Source: Sporosarcina sp.
Lineage (GTDB): Bacteria > Bacillota > Bacilli > Bacillales_A > Planococcaceae
NCBI RefSeq assembly: GCF_029257255.1
Contig: NZ_JARICI010000088.1
Location: 1 to 37,332, forward strand
DNA: 37,332 nt
Reading direction: 5' to 3'
Within the stretch, counting starts at the first letter, position 1. Each line of letters starts with the position of its first letter. Below, piece after piece: positions 8,726-17,607 of this stretch. The notes below the pieces were generated by a model. It saw only the letters and a list, made by a program, of their open reading frames with translations, ran no database searches and was not told where the DNA came from. Position numbers and translations under genes: made by a program.

Positions 8726-9757
8726 TTACATTGAGCGGGATGAACGCATCAATAAGTATACAAAGTACGGAACACCGATAATGGAAATGACGATGCCTAC
8801 AGGTAATTCTGCCGGTGAAAATATTGTCCGGCCGATCCAATCACCTGTTACAACCAGCAGCATTCCGATTACTCCACTGATTGGAAGAACATACTGATTA
8901 TGAATCCCAACCAATCGTCTGGCTATATGAGGTGCGATCAAGCCAACAAAGCTGATACTTCCTGATACGATAACACTTGAACTGATTAAACCTACTGACC
9001 CTACAAGAAGCAGTAAACGTATTCGATTTGCTCGTAAACCAAGTCCAACCATAGAAACTTCGTCTAATTGCAGCAAATTTAATGTACGGGATTTCCACAC
9101 CAGTAAAGGTACGATAATGAACAGCCATGGAAGAATGGAGTAAATCTGTTCCCAGGATGCACTGTAAATACTTCCTGACAGCCAAACTGTTGCCATTTCA
9201 AAATCTTGAGGATTCATTTTCAATGAAACAAAAAGAGTAAGTGCCCCAAATCCTGCATTGATTGCGATTCCCACCAATAGTAACCTTTTTGGATCGAGTT
9301 CTCCTCGGCTTCTGGAAAATAAGAAGAGAAATACGGCGGCTAAGACCCCGCCTAGCCATCCAAATAAAGACATACTGAAAATAGACTGTCCATCCATACC
9401 GACCACATTGCTGTTTTGAATAAACATATAGCAAACTACTGAAAATCCAACAGCCGCTTGTATCCCTAAAATACCGGGATCCGCTAATTCGTTTTTCGTA
9501 ATACCTTGTAAAACAGTACCCACCATTCCTAACGCACAACCAATTAAAGCTGCGATGATAATGCGGGGTATACGAAATTCAAAAATCACAAGTCGATGTT
9601 CTGCATTTTCATTTAGTCCAAATAGTGTTCGAATAATCTCAAGATGGCTCAATTCAATGACACCAGTAGCTAAACTCAAATACATCAGTGAAATTCCCAA
9701 TGATAAGCCTACCAAAAAAACCGTAATGAAACGGCTTAATTTCGAACGACTACGCAT
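8726..9757 (-). CDS. Iron-siderophore permease, FecCD family (FeuC-like)
   Basis: 343 residues, a typical FecCD/BtuC permease with about 9-10 membrane helices starting at residue 9. Family features seen: GxLxGxALGMVGTVLQGITKNxLADPGILG near residues 60-100, and the cytoplasmic loop that meets the ATPase followed by FVGLIAPHIARRLVG. The start overlaps the end of the upstream permease gene by 8 bp and is preceded by GGGAGGG, so the two permeases are probably made together and act as a heterodimer. It comes third in the operon after the binding protein and first permease, as in feuABC. Confidence 0.93.
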   Translation of the reverse strand: MRSRSKLSRFITVFLVGLSLGISLMYLSLATGVIELSHLEIIRTLFGLNENAEHRLVIFEFRIPRIIIAALIGCALGMVGTVLQGITKNELADPGILGIQAAVGFSVVCYMFIQNSNVVGMDGQSIFSMSLFGWLGGVLAAVFLFLFSRSRGELDPKRLLLVGIAINAGFGALTLFVSLKMNPQDFEMATVWLSGSIYSASWEQIYSILPWLFIIVPLLVWKSRTLNLLQLDEVSMVGLGLRANRIRLLLLVGSVGLISSSVIVSGSISFVGLIAPHIARRLVGIHNQYVLPISGVIGMLLVVTGDWIGRTIFSPAELPVGIVISIIGVPYFVYLLMRSSRSM

Positions 9758-10757
9758 TTTGTTTCCCTCCCTTTATTCGAATCAGATAAAGGAAGAATGG
9801 AACGCCCACCAGTGCCGTCACAACACCCACCGGCGTTTCAAATGGCGGATTGATCAATCTGCTGATAATATCTGCCCAGGCTAAGAAAAATGCACCGAGT
9901 ATGCCGGCAAAGAAAATGATTTGCTTATAATCTTCACCTACTAAAAAGCGGGCAATATGCGGAATAATTAATCCGATGAATGTTATTTTGCCTACCATTG
10001 CAACTGAAATTCCGGTTAAAAGTGCCACACTCAGTATAGTCAGTAATTTAACTTTAAGAAGATTAATACCGAGCCCTTGCGCAACTTCATCTCCGAGAGA
10101 AATTGCGGTGATTGATTTACTGACAACCCACGCGATAAGAAGTCCTGTGACGGCGAATGGAATCGCCCATTTTATTACAATCGGATCGATTTCATGCAGC
10201 CGTGAGTTGTACCAATAGCTTATGTTTTGTGAGACTTGAAAGTATGTAGCAAGCGCTTGTGACACGCCATTTAGGAACATGCCCAGAATGGTTCCGATGA
10301 TTGCCAATGAAATCGGGGATAATCCATTCGGAATCAAACTGGCAATCCCAAATACAAATACCAGTCCTAAAATAGAACCTATAAATGAGTAAATAATTAA
10401 TGTTAACGTAGAGACGTTGGGCATGAAGATCATACTTAATGTAATTACGAATACAGATCCGTCTGAAACCCCCATAATACTAGGGGACGCAAGAAAGTTT
10501 CTTGTCATCCCCTGCATTAACGCCCCCGAAATCGCAATAAATAATCCTACAAGAAGTGCGCCCAGCATCCTCGGTATACGGGAGTTCCGTATAATCAGAT
10601 GGTCCATATTTGATAAGTCTGCGTGGAACACAGCTTTCCAAATAGTTGATACGTCATAAGTAGTCGCACCATACATAACTGAACTTGTCATCGTGACGAT
10701 GAGTGCCAGCGGCAGTATGATTAGGAAGAGGGCAGTTTTATTTCGTATCATCGACAT
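9750..10757 (-). CDS. Iron-siderophore permease, FecCD family (FeuB-like)
   Basis: 335 residues, second FecCD permease. Shared features include ISGALMQGMTRNFLASPSIMG near residues 80-100 and FIGLIIPHIARFLVG near the C terminus, the coupling region for the ATPase. There are about 9 hydrophobic segments. The ATG is preceded by AGGAG (about 8-10 nt; a second ATG two codons downstream is an alternative). It begins 25 nt after the binding-protein gene and ends inside the start of the next permease gene. The order binding protein, permease, permease, esterase is the feu order. Confidence 0.93.
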   Translation of the reverse strand: MSMIRNKTALFLIILPLALIVTMTSSVMYGATTYDVSTIWKAVFHADLSNMDHLIIRNSRIPRMLGALLVGLFIAISGALMQGMTRNFLASPSIMGVSDGSVFVITLSMIFMPNVSTLTLIIYSFIGSILGLVFVFGIASLIPNGLSPISLAIIGTILGMFLNGVSQALATYFQVSQNISYWYNSRLHEIDPIVIKWAIPFAVTGLLIAWVVSKSITAISLGDEVAQGLGINLLKVKLLTILSVALLTGISVAMVGKITFIGLIIPHIARFLVGEDYKQIIFFAGILGAFFLAWADIISRLINPPFETPVGVVTALVGVPFFLYLIRIKGGKQNA

Positions 10758-10782
10758 ACATGTAACTCCTATTTCTATTTAA

Positions 10783-11760
10783 TCAATATTTTTTCTTTAA
10801 CTCATCCAAAAATGTAACTTTACTGAATACTGTTCCACCTTCAAGAAGTGAATCGACGATATTGACATTTACTTGATCTTCTTTAAACGCCTTGATATTC
10901 TGGATAATCGGATTCTTTTTCAATTGTTCATATGCTTGCTCATTCTCTTGATTTTCAGATTGTTGTACTTGCATGAAAATATGGTCCGGATTCATTTCTG
11001 CAAGTTGTTCAATTGAGATCTCTTCCTGTGCTTTTGCTTTCTTAATAGCATCAGGAACTTCTAAACCTAGTTCATCATATAAAACAGGATTGAAGAATAC
11101 ATTTTCCGGATAGACAAACATTTTGCCGCCGCGAACTCGCATTGCTACTACGGTTTGTCCTTTTAAATCCTCAGCCAATGAAGTCTTTAACTCTTCAATG
11201 TTTTTCTTATAGTCACTCAATAACGTCTGCGCCTGATCCTCTTTTCCACTTAATTTCCCCATCAGCATGATATTGTCTTCCCAATTGGATGAAATATGTG
11301 AAACTAAAATAGTCGGTGCAATTTGTTCTAGCTTACTTACCACTTCTTCTGGAAATTTAGTTGATCCTAAAATTATATCTGGCTTTAATTGCACGATTTT
11401 TTCGAAATTTGGCTGTTGCTTCTCACCAATCGATTCAGCTTGTCCCATTGCCTCTTTAAATACTTCTGGGAATTCTCCAGCAATTGTAATAGCTCCGACA
11501 GGCTCAACACCTAGAGCCGTAGCATCTTCCATTGCTTCCATTGCACCAGCAATTACAATACGTTCAACATTTCCAGGTATAGTATATGTTTCTCCTAAGT
11601 ATGTAATTTCTTGCGTCTCTGCTTCACTTGTTTCTACTTCAGCTGCCGGCTTGTCAGCATCCTTGGGTGCATCTTCCTCGACTTGAGCTTGAGAGTTGCA
11701 TGCAGCCAGTGCGAAAAGTGCTATAAGTGATAGAATAAATAACTGAAATTTGTTCTTCAT
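10783..11760 (-). CDS. Iron-siderophore substrate-binding lipoprotein (FeuA-like)
   Basis: 325 residues. The signal peptide (1-20) ends in the lipobox LAAC with Cys21 lipidated. A Glu/Asp-rich linker (about 25-50) and two lobes of a class III periplasmic binding protein follow, with the usual long helix between them. The sequence runs VERIVIAGAMEAMEDATALGVEPVG at the first beta-alpha unit and FEKIVQLKPDIILG in the middle. It should capture a ferric siderophore outside the cell and deliver it to the two permeases. Gene order and the adjacent trilactone-type esterase suggest a catecholate such as bacillibactin, but the ligand is inferred. No siderophore synthesis genes are in the window. Confidence 0.9.
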   Translation of the reverse strand: MKNKFQLFILSLIALFALAACNSQAQVEEDAPKDADKPAAEVETSEAETQEITYLGETYTIPGNVERIVIAGAMEAMEDATALGVEPVGAITIAGEFPEVFKEAMGQAESIGEKQQPNFEKIVQLKPDIILGSTKFPEEVVSKLEQIAPTILVSHISSNWEDNIMLMGKLSGKEDQAQTLLSDYKKNIEELKTSLAEDLKGQTVVAMRVRGGKMFVYPENVFFNPVLYDELGLEVPDAIKKAKAQEEISIEQLAEMNPDHIFMQVQQSENQENEQAYEQLKKNPIIQNIKAFKEDQVNVNIVDSLLEGGTVFSKVTFLDELKKKY

Positions 11761-11916
11761 TTTTTAAGTTCCCCTTTTTTGAATAATTAGCGAATCTGTA
11801 AATAGTTCCTTACATTTGTTGGCTTTTTTAGCCTACGAAAGACTTCAATTGCAGTACAAGTAAATATGATGGGATAAATAGCAATCTTTTTCTCTAAAGT
11901 TTTTTCGAAATTCAAC

Positions 11917-12729
11917 TTATTTCATATACTTTCTATAACCAGTAGGTGAAAAACCGGTTTCTTTCTTAAAGACTCTACTGAAATAGAAGTGATCTCTATA
12001 TCCAACATTTTCAGCAACTTCAGTAATGGCTAAATCAGATGTGCGCAGCAATAATTTAGCCCTCTGAATTCTTAAATCTGTAATATAGACTGTAGGACTG
12101 ACTCCAATTTGATTAATAAATAAAGTCGACAGTTTTCTTCTGTCTGTTTTGAAATGTTGTGCGATATCAAGAACACTGATACCTTCATCATAGAACTGAT
12201 GCATATAATCGATGATGTCATCCAAATCTTCGGTGCTGTCTTTGCCCGATTTTTCATGCGTTATAATAATCTCTTCCAGGATTTTCAAAAACAACCCTTT
12301 AGATTGAAGATATGCCAATCCGCCTGGAATTAAAAAGTTTTGCTGAAGCTGCTGAACTTTTTTAATCAGCTTCATACTTTCATATGCTTTGATAAAGAAA
12401 TGTTTATAAAACAGTGGAAATTGTGATGATGCGTTATTTGCAAGCCGGAAGTGGATCACTGCATACTCAAAAGGACGGTCACTTGTTATCTGACTCTGCA
12501 GCGCTAGATTGGGTCCTACATGCAAAACCGTTCCACGTTCAATCATGTAGACTTCATCGTCAATGGTTAATTCTGCTGATCCATCTATAGCAAACAGCAG
12601 TCCTCCTGCTCCAGCATTTGATGTAAATGAACGAATCGAATCCCTCTCCGCCATTTTTTGTGTAACGATATCCAAAAAGTTAAGGGGAGCTGTTCCATAT
12701 AATTCTATTAATTGCTCAGTGTCTATCAT
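11917..12729 (-). CDS. AraC-family transcriptional regulator of the siderophore operon
   Basis: 270 residues. The N-terminal half (about 25-100) looks like a cupin-type sensing domain (IDGSAELTIDDEVYMIERGTVLHVGP). The C-terminal 100 residues are an AraC double helix-turn-helix, with VLDIAQHFKTDRRKLSTLF and ITEVAENVGYRDHFYFSRVFKKETGFSPTGYR as the two helical motifs. AAGGGA precedes the ATG. It lies on the same strand 156 nt upstream of the feuA-like gene. In B. subtilis the Btr activator is next to feuA but carries a C-terminal substrate-binding domain; this protein is half the size and lacks it. The likely role is ligand-dependent activation of the downstream uptake genes (inference). A Fur box lies upstream. 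Confidence 0.88.
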   Translation of the reverse strand: MIDTEQLIELYGTAPLNFLDIVTQKMAERDSIRSFTSNAGAGGLLFAIDGSAELTIDDEVYMIERGTVLHVGPNLALQSQITSDRPFEYAVIHFRLANNASSQFPLFYKHFFIKAYESMKLIKKVQQLQQNFLIPGGLAYLQSKGLFLKILEEIIITHEKSGKDSTEDLDDIIDYMHQFYDEGISVLDIAQHFKTDRRKLSTLFINQIGVSPTVYITDLRIQRAKLLLRTSDLAITEVAENVGYRDHFYFSRVFKKETGFSPTGYRKYMK

Positions 12730-12862
12730 CTAATCCCTTCTTACAGAAAGAACGAGCTCATGGGTAAAACTAAGTGAATCTCGTTCAGTTCAATTTTCTT
12801 CTAACCACTCAATGAATGAGCTTTACTTATTTATTTTGTATTACATCTCCTCCATTTGATAT

Positions 12863-12892
12863 TGAGAATCATTATCATTAATAATGATAACA
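12863..12892. promoter_or_regulatory. Fur box upstream of the siderophore region
   Basis: TGAGAATCATTATCA (12863-12877) matches the 7-1-7 Fur consensus TGATAATNATTATCA at all but one position. A second overlapping dyad (TTATCATTA / TAATGATAA) follows. It sits about 135 nt upstream of the AraC-type regulator. Iron repression by Fur is inferred. The rest of the 314-nt gap 12730-13043 is AT-rich leader and the pst terminator. Confidence 0.85.
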
Positions 12893-12982
12893 AATTAAAC
12901 TATATTGTAAATGGAATTACGTAAAGAGTTTTTGTATTATTTAATCCATGTGATGTAAAAAATCCATATCATTAAAAATATA

Positions 12983-13022
12983 AGGGCTGCAAAGTGAGTT
13001 ACATACTCACTTTGCAGCCCTT
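12983..13022 (-). terminator. Terminator of the pst operon
   Basis: AAGGGCTGCAAAGTGAGT and its complement form an 18-bp stem with a 5-nt loop. The minus-strand tail is TATATTTTTAA. It follows the last pstB gene. Confidence 0.9.
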
Positions 13023-13043
13023 CTTTGTTATAAAACGAGAAAT

Positions 13044-13823
13044 TCAGCCGAACTTCCCGGCTATGTAGTCTTTCGTTTCCTGATATGCGGGATTTGAGAA
13101 AATGAAATCGGTACTTCCATACTCTTTCACTTCTCCATTCAGAAAGAAAGCGGTGTAATCTGAAATACGTGCCGCCTGCTGCATGTTATGCGTCACAATA
13201 ACAATCGTATACTGCTCTTTTAACGAAATAATTAGCTGTTCGACTTTTGACGTAGAAATCGGATCAAGTGCAGAAGTCGGCTCATCCATCAGCAAAATAT
13301 CGGGCTTAGTCGCTAGGGTCCTGGCAATTGTCAGACGTTGCTGCTGTCCACCCGACAAACCTATTGCCGGCTTTCCGAGCTGATCTTTTACTTCATCCCA
13401 GAGTGCAGCTGAACGTAAATTTGATTCTACCAGCTCATCCAACACTTTTTTATCCTTCACGCCATGAATCCGTGGCCCAAAGGCTATGTTTTCATAAATT
13501 GAACCTGGAAACACAGCAGCATGCTGAAAAACCATCCCCACTTTCTTGCGCAATTCTACTGGATCTGTTGACCGCTCTGTAATGTTTTCGCCGTCAATCC
13601 AAATACCGCCTTCTGTACGGATACCCGGAATTAAATCATTCATTCGGTTTAGCGTTCTGAGAAAAGTCGATTTTCCGCAGCCTGACGGGCCAATTAATGC
13701 GGTAATCCGTTTGCGTTCTATCTTCAAATTAATATTTTTCAATGCATGCAGAGAATCATAATGGAACTGTAAATCTTCTGTTTCAATAGCGGGCTTCTTC
13801 CGTGCGACAGCTGTCTGAGACAT
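13044..13823 (-). CDS. pstB: Phosphate ABC transporter ATP-binding protein, second copy
   Basis: 259 residues from the chosen start. It is the ATPase of the Pst high-affinity phosphate importer. Walker A is GPSGCGKST, the Q-loop region is VGMVFQ, signature [16 protein letters not shown], Walker [14 protein letters not shown], and the H-switch is in [14 protein letters not shown], a Pst hallmark. An open frame runs up to 13874 into the upstream pstB gene. GGAGGA about 5 nt before the ATG at 13821-13823 fixes the start ([10 protein letters not shown]). It is the last gene of the operon, 10 nt after the first pstB. Tandem pstB genes are the B. subtilis pstBA-pstBB arrangement. Confidence 0.95.
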   Translation of the reverse strand: MSQTAVARKKPAIETEDLQFHYDSLHALKNINLKIERKRITALIGPSGCGKSTFLRTLNRMNDLIPGIRTEGGIWIDGENITERSTDPVELRKKVGMVFQHAAVFPGSIYENIAFGPRIHGVKDKKVLDELVESNLRSAALWDEVKDQLGKPAIGLSGGQQQRLTIARTLATKPDILLMDEPTSALDPISTSKVEQLIISLKEQYTIVIVTHNMQQAARISDYTAFFLNGEVKEYGSTDFIFSNPAYQETKDYIAGKFG

Positions 13824-13833
13824 ATTAGTCCTC

Positions 13834-14658
13834 CTATCCAATGTGTCCATTAATATAATGTGCTGTTTGTTCATGGCGGGGGTTGGTAAATATTTGTCCA
13901 GTCTGACCGTATTCTATGACATTTCCCATATAGAAATAAGCTGTTTTATCAGATATCCGGGCCGCCTGCTGCATATTATGTGTGACGATGACTATCGTAT
14001 AATCCGATTTTAACTGCGCAATTAGCTCTTCAATTTTCGCCGTAGAGATCGGATCAAGTGCAGAGGCGGGTTCATCAAGCAACAACACGTTTGGCTGCAT
14101 GGCCAGAGCTCTTGCAATACACAGTCTTTGCTGCTGACCTCCGGATAACCGCAAAGCTGATGTATTCAATTGATCCTTCACTTCATCCCATAAGGCTGCC
14201 TTTTTCAGACTGTCTTCTACAATCTCATCTAATTCTGCCTGCTTTTTCACTCCATGGCGCATAGGCCCTGATGCAACATTTTTAAAAATTGATTTAGCAA
14301 ACGGCACAGGACGCTGAAACACCATACCGATTTGTTTGCGGACTTCATGGAGATTCACACGTGAAGAATGCAGATCGATTCCTTCATAATAAATTTCTCC
14401 TTCAGCACGGCATTTATCAATATCATCATTCATTCGGTTCAGTGCACGTAAAAAAGTTGATTTTCCGCAGCCTGAAGGACCAATCAGTGCGGTTACAGAA
14501 TGCTTAGGAAAAGACAGACTGACTTGATCGACTGCCTTATGCTCCCCGTAAAACACGGAAAGACATTTTGTCTGCAGTACAGAACCCGGGGCGTAACCAG
14601 GTCCGTCTGTAGCTTTCATTCGCTTCATTACCGCAGGCTGTAATGCAATCGACTGCAT
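13834..14658 (-). CDS. pstB: Phosphate ABC transporter ATP-binding protein, first copy
   Basis: 274 residues. It is the paralogue of the following gene, with the same Walker A (GPSGCGKST), signature ([16 protein letters not shown]), Walker B ([12 protein letters not shown]) and [14 protein letters not shown]. Note Ala in place of the usual Thr after DEP. It carries about 15 more N-terminal residues than its partner. Two nearby ATGs exist: the first (14665-14667) abuts AAGGAGG with no spacing, while the ATG at 14656-14658 is 9 nt away, so I use the latter. It follows pstA by 14 nt. The two ATPases may form a heterodimer or alternate (inference). Confidence 0.95.
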   Translation of the reverse strand: MQSIALQPAVMKRMKATDGPGYAPGSVLQTKCLSVFYGEHKAVDQVSLSFPKHSVTALIGPSGCGKSTFLRALNRMNDDIDKCRAEGEIYYEGIDLHSSRVNLHEVRKQIGMVFQRPVPFAKSIFKNVASGPMRHGVKKQAELDEIVEDSLKKAALWDEVKDQLNTSALRLSGGQQQRLCIARALAMQPNVLLLDEPASALDPISTAKIEELIAQLKSDYTIVIVTHNMQQAARISDKTAYFYMGNVIEYGQTGQIFTNPRHEQTAHYINGHIG

Positions 14659-14672
14659 ATATGTCATCCTCC

Positions 14673-15557
14673 TTAACTGGCGCTTAGTTTTTTAAACATC
14701 AATTTCCCAATGAAACGGGACGCTAAATTAAATCCTAAAATCGATATAATCAGCAATGCGGCTGCTCCGTCTGAAATGGCAGATGCATCGGGCATAATTC
14801 CTTCACCATTTATTTTCCAAATATGTACAGCCATTGTTTCTGCCGGTCTGAAAGGATTGAGCGGAGACACCGGCGATAATGGATTCCAATTGGTGAAGTC
14901 TATTGCTGGTGTGCTCATTCCGGCTGTATAAATTAATGCGGCGGCTTCACCAAAGACACGCCCTGATGCCAGAATGACTCCTGTCACGATACCCGGCAGA
15001 GCCGCTGGCAGAACAATCGTTGTGATGGTCTCCCATTTTGAAAAGCCAAGTGCCCAGCCCGCTTCTCTTTGCTGTTTAGGTATATTACTGATGGATTGCT
15101 CAACAACCCTTACGAGTAGCGGCAAGTTGAACACCGAAAGTGCAAGTGCACCTGACAAAATGGAGAACCCCCATCCTAAATACAGAACAAAGAACAGAAA
15201 TCCAAACAGTCCGACAACAATTGACGGTAAAGAGGATAGTACTTCAATCAGTACCCGGATGCAGCGAATGATCCAATGATCTCTTGCATACTCGGCTAAA
15301 TAGATACCCGCTCCGATAGCCACAGGTACAGAAATCAAGAGTGTCAGTACGAGTAAATAAAATGAATTGAACAGCTGAGGTCCCACTCCGCCGCCTTCTT
15401 TGAAAATTTGTGGAGGGGAGGTGATGAATTGCCAACTCAGCTGCGGAATGCCTTTTACAAAGACAAATCCCAATAGACCTGCAAGCAATGTGACAATGAT
15501 TCCAACAACCGCATACAGACAGACGGTTGCCAGTTGATCTGCTCTTTTCGCAGTCAT
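14673..15557 (-). CDS. pstA: Phosphate ABC transporter permease PstA
   Basis: 294 residues with six predicted membrane helices and a binding-protein-dependent transport domain (about 70-280). The coupling motif region reads [29 protein letters not shown], the EAA loop that docks onto PstB. With PstC it forms the membrane channel for phosphate. Its ATG shares one base with the TGA of pstC (TGATG at 15555-15559), a classic translational coupling. Confidence 0.95.
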   Translation of the reverse strand: MTAKRADQLATVCLYAVVGIIVTLLAGLLGFVFVKGIPQLSWQFITSPPQIFKEGGGVGPQLFNSFYLLVLTLLISVPVAIGAGIYLAEYARDHWIIRCIRVLIEVLSSLPSIVVGLFGFLFFVLYLGWGFSILSGALALSVFNLPLLVRVVEQSISNIPKQQREAGWALGFSKWETITTIVLPAALPGIVTGVILASGRVFGEAAALIYTAGMSTPAIDFTNWNPLSPVSPLNPFRPAETMAVHIWKINGEGIMPDASAISDGAAALLIISILGFNLASRFIGKLMFKKLSAS

Positions 15558-16486
15558 CAGCTAGTTCTCCCCTTTCCGATCATCCGCACCGCCAGTGTAA
15601 AGAACAATGACATGAGCAGGAGAACGAGAGCCAGGGACCAAAGTGCATTGTTTTCCACTTGCCCCATCACTGTATAACCCATTCCCATCGTTAAAATACT
15701 GGTTAATGTCGACGCCGGTTCAAACAGCGAATGAGGAATGATAGAAGCGTTGCCGATGACCATCTGAACAGCGAGCGCTTCACCAAATGCGCGAGCCATA
15801 CCAAAAATGACCGCCATCATCAAACCGGGTTTCGCTGTTTTTAACACGACTCTATAAATCATTTGCCATCTGGTCGAACCAAGCGCCAAAGACGCCTCAC
15901 GCTGCGAACGGGGAACGGATTGAATCGCATCTAGAGATAAGCTAGTAACAGTCGGTAAAATCATGACTGATAAGACAATCGTTCCAGCCGCAATACCAAA
16001 ACCACTGCCGGGAAACACCTCGCGCAGTATCGGAACGACTACGCTCAGACCAATAAATCCATAAACAACCGACGGAATTCCGACCAGCAGTTCAATCACC
16101 GGCTGCATGATTTTCTTTCCTGCTTTTCGGGAAATTTCACTCATAAATATTGCTGCACCAATTGCTATGGGAGCACAGATGACAGCAGATATTCCTGTTA
16201 CTGCCAATGAACCAATCAAAAAAGGAAGAGCGCCGATGACCGGCTTTCCAAGCTCGCTTACTTTTGCAGGATTCCATTCCTTTCCCGTCAAAAACTCTTT
16301 CACACTTCCATCATTCACAATAAATGTCGACAGTCCCTTTGAGAAAACCAGAAACAAGATGGCTGCTGTAATAGCAGCCGTAAGTGCGACAGAAAGAAAT
16401 GTTATCCATTTACCAGCCTTCTCCATTCGCATTTTAGTACTTTTTTGATACAAAGGATGCTCGGTCTCTTTCAGTAACTTAGCCAA
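15557..16486 (-). CDS. pstC: Phosphate ABC transporter permease PstC
   Basis: 309 residues, six membrane helices, with the EAA loop in REASLALGSTRWQMIYRVVLKTAKPGLM. It is the partner of PstA in the phosphate channel. The start is TTG (16484-16486), preceded by GGAGAAA with about 7-9 nt spacing; no ATG fits as well. The N terminus is longer and more basic than in many PstC proteins. It follows pstS by 42 nt and overlaps pstA by one base. Confidence 0.94.
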   Translation of the reverse strand: MAKLLKETEHPLYQKSTKMRMEKAGKWITFLSVALTAAITAAILFLVFSKGLSTFIVNDGSVKEFLTGKEWNPAKVSELGKPVIGALPFLIGSLAVTGISAVICAPIAIGAAIFMSEISRKAGKKIMQPVIELLVGIPSVVYGFIGLSVVVPILREVFPGSGFGIAAGTIVLSVMILPTVTSLSLDAIQSVPRSQREASLALGSTRWQMIYRVVLKTAKPGLMMAVIFGMARAFGEALAVQMVIGNASIIPHSLFEPASTLTSILTMGMGYTVMGQVENNALWSLALVLLLMSLFFTLAVRMIGKGRTS

Positions 16487-16528
16487 GATCTATTTCTCCT
16501 TTCCAACTGCGGAATCGACCAAAGCGCA

Positions 16529-17431
16529 TTATTTATTCGTAATGTTGCCTTCTGCATCGCGTTCGATTTTCATTCCTGTCACCGGTAAATAATCCATTTC
16601 TGGAAGCAACTCCTGCTGTACTTCTGCTGATAATATATAAACGATCAAATCTTTTGCTAATCCCTTTGCCTGCCCATTTGTATACATATGCTGATACGCC
16701 CAAATTTCCCAATCATTTGTTTCGACATTAGCCTGAGTCGGCTCCACATCATTTACTTTCATTGCCGTAGTAGAATCGTCGAAATACGAGAATGCCAGAT
16801 AGCTGATGGAACCAGGCGTTTCGCTGACAATCTTGCGTACAGTTCCTGATGAATCCTGCTCCTGCGCTTCGATTGGCTCTTTGCCCTGCAATGCGAATTC
16901 TTCAAATGTAGCGCGTGTTCCAGAACCTTGAGCACGATTGATGACGATGATGTCCTGATCCTCTCCGCCAAGCTCACTCCAATTTGTGATCTCACCAGTA
17001 AAAATTCCAATCAAGTCTTCCGTGCTGACATTATCAACACCGACTTCATTATGAACAACTGGACCCATACCGACTACAGCCACTTTATGATCCGTCAGAG
17101 CAGTTGCATCTACGCCCTCTTTTTCCTCTGCAAAAATATCTGAATTTCCTATATCAACAGCACCTTCACTGATCTTGCTCAATCCCGTTCCACTGCCGCC
17201 GCCCTGAACAGTAATGACTGCGCCAGGATTTTCTGCTGAGTATTGCTGAGCAGCTGCTTCTACTAAAGGTTGCAGTGCACTCGAGCCAACCGCTGTAATC
17301 GATTCTGGTGATGAGTCGGCTGCCTTTTCTTTGTCCTGACTCCCGTCTGCCTGTGTAGTGCTGCAGGCTGCCATTACCCACGTGCAAAGTAAAACAAATG
17401 CCAATAGTGTAAATCGATTGCCCTTCTTCAT
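16529..17431 (-). CDS. pstS: Phosphate-binding lipoprotein PstS
   Basis: 300 residues. The signal peptide ends in VMAAC, Cys23 being the lipid anchor. The mature protein starts with a Gln/Asp-rich linker, then the phosphate-binding fold: ITAVGSSALQPLVEAAA, the phosphate-loop stretch VQGGGSGTGLSKI, and INRAQGSGTRATFEEF, all standard PstS contacts. It should bind inorganic phosphate outside the membrane for PstCAB. An open frame extends to 17572, but GAGGGGG 8 nt before the ATG at 17429-17431 and the signal peptide fix the start. It is first in the pst operon and lies behind a PhoP-type box. Confidence 0.95.
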   Translation of the reverse strand: MKKGNRFTLLAFVLLCTWVMAACSTTQADGSQDKEKAADSSPESITAVGSSALQPLVEAAAQQYSAENPGAVITVQGGGSGTGLSKISEGAVDIGNSDIFAEEKEGVDATALTDHKVAVVGMGPVVHNEVGVDNVSTEDLIGIFTGEITNWSELGGEDQDIIVINRAQGSGTRATFEEFALQGKEPIEAQEQDSSGTVRKIVSETPGSISYLAFSYFDDSTTAMKVNDVEPTQANVETNDWEIWAYQHMYTNGQAKGLAKDLIVYILSAEVQQELLPEMDYLPVTGMKIERDAEGNITNK

Positions 17432-17503
17432 TGATGGTGCCCCCTCGATTACTCGTAGTGTTGTCAGCCAACTTTCAGCTGCACATCTAATGTAATCCAT
17501 GGA

Positions 17504-17542
17504 TGTTAAGCAGTGATGGATGAAACGTAAAGGTTGTGTAAA
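17504..17542 (-). promoter_or_regulatory. PhoP box upstream of pstS
   Basis: On the minus strand TTTACA (17542-17537), TTTACG (17531-17526) and TTAACA (17509-17504) are spaced by exactly 11 and 22 bp; the slot between them (TCCATC) is a poor repeat. Repeats of TT(A/T/C)ACA at 11-bp steps are the established PhoP-P binding pattern in Bacillus. It lies about 75-110 nt before the pstS start and directly after the upstream terminator. Confidence 0.75.
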
Positions 17543-17557
17543 GCTTCTGTATAGATA

Positions 17558-17588
17558 GAAAAAAGCTGCCATTTTACGGGCAGCTTTA
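17558..17588 (-). terminator. Terminator of the response regulator gene
   Basis: On the minus strand AAAGCTGCC and GGCAGCTTT form a 9-bp stem followed by TTTTTTC. It separates the regulator transcript from the pst operon and leaves no room for a downstream sensor kinase gene. Confidence 0.9.
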
Positions 17589-17607
17589 ACTAAATTATGT
17601 ATGTAAA

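Noticed and set aside
8898..9539. Two overlapping minus-strand frames of 95 and 113 codons inside the FeuC-like permease gene
   Set aside because: They lie wholly within a well-supported permease gene in another frame, have Cys/Tyr/Arg-rich unlikely composition and no ribosome binding site.
16529..17572. Long version of PstS with 47 extra N-terminal residues
   Set aside because: The extension covers the PhoP box and promoter region, and the signal peptide with its ribosome binding site starts at 17431.
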